Assembly (NCBI GenBank): GCA_007132255.1
Contig: SLOZ01000291.1
Coordinates: 1-12,020 of the forward strand
Source: Limnochordia bacterium
GTDB taxonomy: Bacteria > Bacillota > Limnochordia > Darwinibacteriales > B1SED10-159
DNA length: 12,020 bases
Direction of reading: 5' to 3'
The first letter of the stretch is position 1. The number at the start of each line of letters is the position of its first letter. Below are positions 6,461 through 12,020 of the stretch, in pieces. Both the position numbers and the translations under genes were made by a program. Under the pieces are notes generated by a model, which saw only the letters and a program-made list of their open reading frames with translations, was not told the origin of the DNA and searched no databases.

Positions 6461-6516
6461 GTGCTGAGAACGTGGCGACCCACTGCAGCGATGCCACCAC
6501 AAACAACCTAAGCACT
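6460..6516. repeat. Nested inverted repeats after spo0A
   Basis: The hexamer at 6460-6465, beginning on the last base of the spo0A stop codon, is the inverse of 6511-6516. Inside it 6472-6476 pairs with 6493-6497. No T-run follows, so it is not a standard rho-independent terminator. It may be a weak terminator, a stabilising 3' structure or chance. Confidence 0.25.
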
Positions 6517-6529
6517 CATAATTTGTACA

Positions 6530-6700
6530 ATGCCGTCGCTGTTCGGTGCGTGCATGAATGTGACTGCCGAAAACCCCTTCTTTGATCGTCTTACACCAAT
6601 TTTGGCTGATGGGTATCGGCAGGATGGGCCCTGTGCTCGTTCTCGCTGGCACTATGGCCCGAGTTGGGATCCAAAGAAGGAGTTCGCCCGCATTTTGTAG
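6530..6700 (+). CDS. Possible small protein, 56 residues
   Basis: An open frame of 56 codons lies between spo0A and the hydrolase gene. The predicted product is polar, without a signal peptide, with a core near NPFFDRLTPILADGYR and an aromatic patch SRWHYGPSWD. An in-frame stop lies just upstream (6509-6511). No good ribosome-binding site precedes the ATG at 6530; an internal ATG at 6554 has only a weak one. I do not recognise it, and it may be chance; the plausible residue composition and its position between two sporulation-related genes are the only support. Confidence 0.25.
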   Translation: MPSLFGACMNVTAENPFFDRLTPILADGYRQDGPCARSRWHYGPSWDPKKEFARIL

Positions 6701-6749
6701 AATAGGTTTTTAGTTGAAGTCAAATGGTTATGTGTCGGGGGTTGTTTTG

Positions 6750-7349
6750 ATGAAAGTGTTGTTGATGCTTGGTGTGTTGCTATTCTTGAGTGCGTCAGGC
6801 CTAGCCGCAGAATACACATATGTGGTGCGGCCAGGGGACACCTTGTACGATATAGCGCGCACGCGTGATCTTTGTTGGGAATGGTTGGCTGAACAGAATG
6901 GTATTCCAAATCCGTCATTGCTTCGGATTGGGACCGTATTGCTGCTGCCTGGTTCGCCGGACTGGGACAAGGCTGGCGCCTACAGTGATTACACAGCCGA
7001 TGAGGCATCGCTCTTGGCGAAGTTGATCCATGCTGAGGCTCGAGGCGAATCCTTAGAAGGGCAGATCGCAGTGGGAGCCGTGGTGATTAACCGCGTGAAG
7101 AGCGACGCGTTTCCGGATAGTATTCACAGCGTCATTCACCAGCCAGGGCAGTTCTCACCAGTGGCGCGCAATGCACTTCCCAGTAAACCTAGTTCTCAGA
7201 GTGTTGAGGCGGCTCGTCGTGCGCTAGTCGGAGAAGATCCGACCCATGGGGCGTTATTCTTCTATAACCCGCGACGGACGTCGAACCCAAGCTTTTGGGA
7301 ATCGCGGCGAATCATTCGAAGGATTGGAAATCACAACTTCGCCATTTGA
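6750..7349 (+). CDS. Exported LysM plus SleB/CwlJ-type cell wall hydrolase
   Basis: A 199-residue exported peptidoglycan hydrolase. Residues 1-20 form a signal peptide (MK, hydrophobic core, LAA cleavage site). One LysM repeat covers about 23-67 (YVVRPGDTLYDIA ... LLRIGTVLLLP) and binds glycan. The Hydrolase_2 (SleB/CwlJ) domain covers about 85-199, with catalytic glutamate E96 in HAEARGES, then GAVVINRV, PGQFSPV and the closing GNHNFA. This family includes the spore cortex lytic enzymes that act during germination, and also vegetative or sporulation hydrolases, so the substrate stage is not certain. I chose the ATG at 6750 because it starts the signal peptide cleanly and follows a GGGGG stretch; an in-frame TTG at 6714 would add 12 polar residues. 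A terminator closes the gene at 7397-7429. Confidence 0.9.
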   Translation: MKVLLMLGVLLFLSASGLAAEYTYVVRPGDTLYDIARTRDLCWEWLAEQNGIPNPSLLRIGTVLLLPGSPDWDKAGAYSDYTADEASLLAKLIHAEARGESLEGQIAVGAVVINRVKSDAFPDSIHSVIHQPGQFSPVARNALPSKPSSQSVEAARRALVGEDPTHGALFFYNPRRTSNPSFWESRRIIRRIGNHNFAI

Positions 7350-7396
7350 GAGGCGGAATGTGTGGTGTAGGTTTCGTTCTGTGGTGTATTCTTTGT

Positions 7397-7429
7397 GACT
7401 GCCACAATGACTAGGCTGGCAGTCTTTTT
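7397..7429 (+). terminator. Rho-independent terminator
   Basis: A perfect 8-bp stem (7397-7404 with 7417-7424) with a 12-nt loop is followed directly by five T residues. It lies 48 nt after the hydrolase stop codon and separates that gene from the M16 peptidase gene. Confidence 0.88.
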
Positions 7430-7494
7430 GTTCTGCAAATAATTGGCTATAGTGACTAAACATGACCGTGTTTGGATCCTGTTGGGAGGGCATC

Positions 7495-8724
7495 ATGTAC
7501 CAAAAAACCGTATTACCGAATGGTATCCGCGTTGTTACAGAACACCTGCCTTATGTGCGATCCGTTTCCTTAGGCATTTGGTTTGAAACGGGCAGTCGCG
7601 ACGAGACGTTAGAGCAAAGAGGGTATTCACATCTGATTGAACATTTGGCATTTAAGGGAACGGGAAAGTACTCGGCCCGAGCAATTGCCGAAATCATGGA
7701 TACCAGCGGCGGCCATCTCAACGCCTTCACGGGTAAAGAGCACACCTGTTATTACGCCCGGATCCTTGATGAACACTTTGACCAGGCGGCTGATATTCTC
7801 CGGGAAATGCTGTTGAATTCTCTTTATGATCCTGTGGAAATTGACAAGGAACGCGGTGTGATCCTGGAAGAGATTAAGATGTACGAAGACACACCGGACG
7901 AAATGGTTCATGATCTATTCTGTGAAGCGCTGTGGCCACAGCATGCCTTAGGACGTAACATTCTCGGAGACAGATCCAGTATAAAAAGAGCGGGGCGCGA
8001 TAATTTGCGCTCGTTTGTTCAAACTTACTATACGGCTGACCGGTTAGTGGTGGCTGCCGCCGGCAATATTGACCACCAGCGCGTCGTTGATGAGGTTGCG
8101 GCTGCTTTTGACAGCCTAGCTCCCGTATCCCCGGATAATCGTGTGACACCAGCTGCACACGGTGCTGATACGCTGAAGAAGCAAAAGGATACGGAGCAAG
8201 TACATCTCTGCATCGGTGGACCTGGTTTGGCCCGCGACGATGAACGGAAGTATGCTCTGTATATTTTGGATACAATCACCGGTGGCGGCATGAGCTCGCG
8301 ACTGTTCCAAGAACTGCGCGAAGAACGAGGGTTGGTGTATTCAACGTTCTCGTATCACTCGTCGTATGCAGACACAGGAAGCTTCACACTTTATGCTGGT
8401 TTCAGTCCGGAACACTACCAGCAGGTGATTGATGTTATTGAGACCCAACTCCTGTCGTTGACCCGTGAGCCTATTGGCGAAGACGAACTGCAGCGAGCCA
8501 AGAGTCAACTGAAAGGAAGTTTAATGTTATCGCTAGAGAGCACAACCAATCGTATGACTCGCTTGGCACGTGGTGAGATGAATTTCGGAAAGCTGTTTGG
8601 TCCGGATGAAATCGCGGCCGCTGTTGATGCGGTCACTGGCGAGGATCTCTACGCTTTGGCACAGGATCTGTTTCGAATGGATCGGTTTTCTATTGCTGCC
8701 ATTGGACCCCTTAACGGAATCTGA
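7495..8724 (+). CDS. M16 family zinc metallopeptidase (YmxG/MlpA-like)
   Basis: A 409-residue single-unit M16 peptidase of the type found beside dap genes in Bacillota (YmxG/MlpA in Bacillus). The inverted zinc motif is complete: H46, E49 and H50 in SHLIEHLAFKGT, with the distal ligand E126 in VILEEIKMYEDTPDE. The N-terminal M16 domain covers about 12-155 and the C-terminal M16_C domain about 165-345, including GGGMSSRLFQELREERGLVYS. No signal peptide, so it is likely cytosolic and degrades peptides; the exact substrate is not known. The ATG at 7495 follows GGGAGGG and begins with the family-typical MYQKTVLPNGIRV. An in-frame ATG at 7462 lacks a ribosome-binding site and lies only 9 nt after a TATAGT box (7448-7453) that could be a -10 with a poor -35. 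Confidence 0.93.
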   Translation: MYQKTVLPNGIRVVTEHLPYVRSVSLGIWFETGSRDETLEQRGYSHLIEHLAFKGTGKYSARAIAEIMDTSGGHLNAFTGKEHTCYYARILDEHFDQAADILREMLLNSLYDPVEIDKERGVILEEIKMYEDTPDEMVHDLFCEALWPQHALGRNILGDRSSIKRAGRDNLRSFVQTYYTADRLVVAAAGNIDHQRVVDEVAAAFDSLAPVSPDNRVTPAAHGADTLKKQKDTEQVHLCIGGPGLARDDERKYALYILDTITGGGMSSRLFQELREERGLVYSTFSYHSSYADTGSFTLYAGFSPEHYQQVIDVIETQLLSLTREPIGEDELQRAKSQLKGSLMLSLESTTNRMTRLARGEMNFGKLFGPDEIAAAVDAVTGEDLYALAQDLFRMDRFSIAAIGPLNGI

Positions 8725-8853
8725 GTTTGCTTGGCCGTGCTTGCTCGACCAACCAACCATCTTCACAGCCTTGTGGGAAGTTATTTGTTCGATGAATGTC
8801 GTGTTTGACTGCGAACGATCTGGTAACGAGTCTTTGAGTTGTTCGAAAGGCTC

Positions 8854-8882
8854 TTGGGTGTTCAGCGGTGTTGTGGTATACT
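8854..8882 (+). promoter_or_regulatory. Sigma-A-type promoter for the exported protein gene
   Basis: TTGGGT at 8854-8859 and TATACT at 8877-8882 are separated by exactly 17 nt. Transcription would start near 8889, giving a leader of about 40 nt before the TTG start at 8929. It indicates that this gene has its own promoter rather than depending on the M16 peptidase gene, whose stop codon lies 204 nt upstream of the start. Confidence 0.6.
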
Positions 8883-8928
8883 TAGATTTAGATTCCGCGC
8901 ACAGGGAGATGCCTGAGGAGGTATAGTC

Positions 8929-10200
8929 TTGCTGCGCGGTGTTTTTGTTTGTTTGTTTACGGTTGTGGTGTTTGGCTATAGTCCGGTGTGCGTTGCCTGG
9001 CAGATGGAGGTAGTCTACGATCGGCAAGATATGGTCAAACCCTGGCGGGTTTCCGGTGGGCTTCCCTTAGCGGTTCGTCTAACGGAGCACCACAAGCTCA
9101 AAGGCTATTTGGAGCACTCCAGTGATGGAGCAGATGCTGCTGTGGAGCTTCATTGGCAGTACGACAGTCCGGACACATCCCTGCAGCTGTTTTATGGAAC
9201 TTCAGAAGTGACATCGTCCGATCCCCTGCGTGTTCTGCATCGTAGGCGGCATGGGCAAGACACGCTGTTGGGCCTCCGGGAAGGATCTAGACGCCGGGTG
9301 GCCATGGGCCGCCATCTCCTGGGAAGCGATTCCAGTCACTACAATGTTGTGTGGCTGGAGACTGCAGGTACGGGCCTGAGCAGCTCTATGTTGGCCTATG
9401 CTATGCCCTGGCAGTGGCGCAACGATGCCTATTCTTCAGCGGTCGGTATTCGCAGTCAGTTGTTTGGAGAGTATGCGGACGAAATTTCACAGCGCTCTTG
9501 GGGCCTTGTACATACTCTGCACCGGGCCGACTCAAAAGGCCGATTGGATCTGCAACAAGATTTCGGTGGGTTCATGGATTTGCAGTGGCAGCAAGGATCC
9601 TTCAGCTCCGAACTGGAGTTCATCTACATGCCTCCAGGTGCTTCGTCCCCCGTTGGTGCCTACAGTTCGATACCGACAGACCGTGTGGGCTGGCGAGGGA
9701 CGTTCCAGCAGGAGTATGATCGCTGGTCGTTACAACTGGATGTCCAGGATCTTTTGCGGTTCGATGGTCAGCGCGAATATCTGCGGCGGTGGTGGAAAGT
9801 TGCTTGGGGACGCGATGTTCAGATTCAAATGGTGGTCCGCCGGTTGCCGCAGCCGAATTTGGTGGTTTCGCTGGTTGATGGACCTTCCTCGTGGTTGTGG
9901 AATCACAAGGACGGTAGGTTCTCATGGACGCGGCAATGGCCGCCTGGGCGAATACGTGTCGATGCCACTGTCGACGGCCGGCTTCGGCTGGAACTGCGGT
10001 GGGGCCAACAAGGTTCTCGTTGGCATACTGTGGTCAAACGGCATCTACTAACAGGGGCCTGGCATTGCTATGCGGCATGGAACAAAGACTTCGGATTATG
10101 GTCCTTGGGTGCGGCCTATGGTCAATATGATCGAGGACATTTGGGAACACAATGGAATGCGAATTCCCGCTTACGTTTCCAGATATCTCGAGCCTTATAA
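8929..10200 (+). CDS. Exported tryptophan-rich, beta-strand-rich protein of unknown function
   Basis: A 423-residue protein that I do not recognise. Residues 1-23 make a signal peptide (hydrophobic core VFVCLFTVVVFG, cleavage after VCVA), and no further membrane helix is seen. The mature part holds 23 tryptophans (about 5%) and many tyrosines, and much of it alternates polar and non-polar residues in short runs separated by glycine, serine and asparagine turns (for example VDGRLRLELRW and RWSLQLDVQDLLRF). That pattern suits an outer-membrane beta-barrel or a large secreted beta-sandwich. The last residues (LRFQISRAL) do not end in the aromatic residue typical of barrel insertion signals. The TTG start is set by GAGGAGGT 6 nt upstream (8915-8922), and a promoter precedes it. 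It interrupts the usual M16-dapB neighbourhood. The frame is intact along its length. Confidence 0.8.
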   Translation: MLRGVFVCLFTVVVFGYSPVCVAWQMEVVYDRQDMVKPWRVSGGLPLAVRLTEHHKLKGYLEHSSDGADAAVELHWQYDSPDTSLQLFYGTSEVTSSDPLRVLHRRRHGQDTLLGLREGSRRRVAMGRHLLGSDSSHYNVVWLETAGTGLSSSMLAYAMPWQWRNDAYSSAVGIRSQLFGEYADEISQRSWGLVHTLHRADSKGRLDLQQDFGGFMDLQWQQGSFSSELEFIYMPPGASSPVGAYSSIPTDRVGWRGTFQQEYDRWSLQLDVQDLLRFDGQREYLRRWWKVAWGRDVQIQMVVRRLPQPNLVVSLVDGPSSWLWNHKDGRFSWTRQWPPGRIRVDATVDGRLRLELRWGQQGSRWHTVVKRHLLTGAWHCYAAWNKDFGLWSLGAAYGQYDRGHLGTQWNANSRLRFQISRAL

Positions 10201-10371
10201 CAGGTGAACCTGGTTGCTGGGTGCGTCGGATCATCGCTGCGGTCGAAGAATAGCGAGGACTCTGAGGCCGTCTTCGCAAGCTAGAATCTCATGGGGACCA
10301 TGGTTTTAAGCAGGAGATCGCTGTAGCTTTCGAGAAAAAGTAACGTCAAATATGGATCTGGAGGGATCCCT

Positions 10372-11136
10372 GTGATTCGAGTACTAATATCCGGCATCGC
10401 CGGTAAGATGGGGCAGGAAGTTTGGCGAGCGGTGGAAGCCGCCGACGATCTCATGTGTGTCGGAGGAGTCGATCCTCTCGGATGTGCCGACGTTCAGCTG
10501 CCGATCTATGAAACGTTAGCCGATGCGTTAGAACACGAGACCGTTGATGTCGTTGTTGATTTTACGGCACCCAAAGTTGTCGAGGATACGATTCAGTACT
10601 GCCTCGATACGGATACGCCGATTGTTGTGGGTACGACGGGCTTGACCGATGAGGCCTTATGCCGGTTTTCGGACCAAGCGAAGAGCCAGGAGTGCGGCGT
10701 TGTTGTGGCGCCGAATTTCGCTATTGGCGCTGTATTGATGATGAAATTCGCTCAGGAGTCAGCCAAATTCTTCCCAGAGGCAGAGATCATCGAATATCAC
10801 CATCAGAACAAGGCTGACGCACCTTCTGGAACTGCTCTCAAGACTGCAGCGATGATGTCGGAGACTAGGCTTGTGCCTCCCGATGGTGTCAACGTCGGGC
10901 GCGATGATCACGGCGATGCTCGGGGTTATGTCGTGCACGATATTCCTATCCATAGTGTACGATTACCCGGATATGTGGCGCACCAAGAGGTGCTCTTGAG
11001 CCTTCCTGGGCAGACGCTGACGATTCGTCATGATTCCACAGAACGGATCAGTTTTATGCCGGGAGTGTTACTGGCTGTGCGCAAGGCGCCTGTTCTGAAA
11101 GGACTCATCTATGGACTGGAACATTTGTTGTTCTGA
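10372..11136 (+). CDS. dapB: 4-hydroxy-tetrahydrodipicolinate reductase
   Basis: DapB (EC 1.17.1.8) reduces 4-hydroxy-tetrahydrodipicolinate with NAD(P)H in the diaminopimelate/lysine pathway, which feeds the cell wall and, in spore formers, branches to dipicolinate. The 254-residue product has the nucleotide-binding loop GIAGKMG (8-14), VGTTG (86-90), APNFAIG (113-119), the active-site block EYHHQNKADAPSGTA (141-155, with H143, H144 and K147), and a typical C-terminus. GTG start with GGAGGG 6 nt upstream. The 171-nt gap before it has no recognisable lysine riboswitch or T-box and no promoter I can defend, only a short near-palindrome at its start. asd follows after 14 nt, so the two are probably co-transcribed. 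Confidence 0.96.
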   Translation: MIRVLISGIAGKMGQEVWRAVEAADDLMCVGGVDPLGCADVQLPIYETLADALEHETVDVVVDFTAPKVVEDTIQYCLDTDTPIVVGTTGLTDEALCRFSDQAKSQECGVVVAPNFAIGAVLMMKFAQESAKFFPEAEIIEYHHQNKADAPSGTALKTAAMMSETRLVPPDGVNVGRDDHGDARGYVVHDIPIHSVRLPGYVAHQEVLLSLPGQTLTIRHDSTERISFMPGVLLAVRKAPVLKGLIYGLEHLLF

Positions 11137-11150
11137 TTGGGAGGTGCGTA

Positions 11151-12020
11151 ATGAGTAAACTCAATGTGGCTGTGCTCGGGGCAACGGGAGCAGTGGGACA
11201 GGAACTCTTGGCACTGTTGGACGAGCGGGACTTTCCATGGGCTAACCTGAAGTTGTTGGCATCGCCACGCAGTGCCGGACGCCGCGTGACTGTAAAACAG
11301 AAGGAATTTGTTTTGGAAGCGGTGTCAGAGAGTTCATTTGACAATATCGATGTTGCTTTTTTCTGTGCCGGTGGAGCCATAAGCGAACAGTGGGCGCCTA
11401 CGGCTGTCCGAGCCGGTGCGCTTGTCATTGACAACACCAGTGCCTTTCGCATGCTTCCTGAAGTGCCGCTGGTGGTGCCGGAGGTCAATGGCCATCGTAT
11501 TCCGCAGCAGGGTATCATTGCCAATCCTAACTGTTCCACGATCATCCTGGCTTTGGCGTTGAAACCATTAACGGAGGCCGCTCCTATTCGACGCATTGTG
11601 GTCTCCACCTACCAGGCCGTCTCCGGTGCGGGTGCCAAGGGCATGACTGAGCTTGAGGCTCAGGTCAAGGCCTTTTCCGAAGGGAAAACCATGGAAGCGT
11701 CTGTGCTTCCGGTAGCTTCCGCAGCCAAGCACTATCCCATCGCGTTCAATGCCATTCCGCAGATTGATGTGTTCGCCGAAGACGGCTATACGAAAGAAGA
11801 ATGGAAGATGATTCAGGAAACACGGAAGATCTTTGAAATGCCGGAGTTGGCCGTAACGGCCACGACCGTGCGCCTTCCCATCTTTCGGTCTCACAGCGAA
11901 TCTGTCAACATAGAGTTCACGGACAGTATCTCTGTCGATGATGTACGGAGGCGGCTCAGCGCTGCCAGCGGGGTCATCGTTTTGGACAATCCGGCTGAAC
12001 AAGACTATCCGATGCCGCTG
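11151..12020 (+). CDS. asd: Aspartate-semialdehyde dehydrogenase (3' end outside window)
   Basis: Asd (EC 1.2.1.11) reduces aspartyl phosphate to aspartate semialdehyde, the common step towards lysine/diaminopimelate, threonine and methionine. The 290 codons present include the NADP-binding GATGAVG (10-16), the SAGRRV segment, CAGGAISEQW, the catalytic C128 in NPNCSTI, the loop STYQAVSGAGAKG, and catalytic H248 in RLPIFRSHSES. About 40-50 residues are missing beyond the window edge compared with the usual 330-345. ATG start 8 nt after GGGAGG. It lies directly behind dapB; the dipicolinate synthase genes that sit between dapB and asd in several spore formers are not here. Confidence 0.95.
   Translation, partial: MSKLNVAVLGATGAVGQELLALLDERDFPWANLKLLASPRSAGRRVTVKQKEFVLEAVSESSFDNIDVAFFCAGGAISEQWAPTAVRAGALVIDNTSAFRMLPEVPLVVPEVNGHRIPQQGIIANPNCSTIILALALKPLTEAAPIRRIVVSTYQAVSGAGAKGMTELEAQVKAFSEGKTMEASVLPVASAAKHYPIAFNAIPQIDVFAEDGYTKEEWKMIQETRKIFEMPELAVTATTVRLPIFRSHSESVNIEFTDSISVDDVRRRLSAASGVIVLDNPAEQDYPMPL

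Noticed and set aside
9398..10051. Long open frame (217 codons) inside the exported protein gene in another frame
   Set aside because: It lies wholly inside a frame that has a promoter, a strong ribosome-binding site and a signal peptide; its product shows no recognisable domain.
10201..10213. Short near-palindrome after the exported protein gene as a terminator
   Set aside because: The stem has about five pairs with a 2-nt loop and no T-run follows.
10201..10371. Lysine riboswitch or T-box ahead of dapB
   Set aside because: The gap is only 171 nt, and neither the conserved lysine-box sequences nor a T-box motif is present.
1..12020. CRISPR array, tRNA or rRNA genes
   Set aside because: No regularly spaced direct repeats, no cloverleaf and no conserved rRNA segments were seen on either strand.

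Overview
The window most likely comes from a spore-forming member of the Bacillota (Firmicutes). The evidence is a full-length Spo0A, a LysM plus SleB/CwlJ-type cortex hydrolase, strong Shine-Dalgarno sites with frequent TTG and GTG starts, and the neighbourhood of an M16 peptidase, dapB and asd, which resembles the dap region of Bacillus and Clostridia. Base composition is moderate (roughly half G+C by eye). A tryptophan-rich, beta-strand-rich exported protein between the peptidase gene and dapB raises the possibility of a diderm Bacillota lineage, but that is only inference.

Region 1 (1-2340) is a mobile-element zone. An intact IS110-family transposase (DEDD plus C-terminal serine domain) lies on the minus strand. 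The side upstream of the transposase holds a perfect TATAAT, several hairpins and a hairpin that covers a possible ribosome-binding site; this fits the bridge-RNA end of IS110-group elements. The other side (about 200-610) has no convincing gene but contains a series of inverted repeats. The G-U pairs in several of them favour a plus-strand RNA. Exact element ends could not be fixed.

Region 2 (2357-6460, plus strand) is one tightly packed operon: DUF4387 protein, methylaspartate ammonia-lyase, a class I fumarase/mesaconase alpha subunit, a P-loop protein with a tail resembling the AlaRS second additional domain, and Spo0A. Neighbours overlap by 14, 23 and 23 nt, with one 12-nt gap. The first enzymes suggest the methylaspartate (glutamate to mesaconate to citramalate) route. 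The fumarase beta subunit and glutamate mutase genes are not in the window. A sporulation master regulator as the last gene of such an operon is the most striking arrangement here.

Region 3 (6461-7429) has a short intergenic stretch with one possible 56-residue ORF, then the exported LysM/SleB-like hydrolase, closed by a clear rho-independent terminator.

Region 4 (7430-12020) holds an M16 zinc peptidase, a well-supported sigma-A-type promoter driving the unrecognised exported protein, then dapB and asd with a 14-nt gap between them (lysine/diaminopimelate branch of the aspartate pathway). asd runs off the window end.
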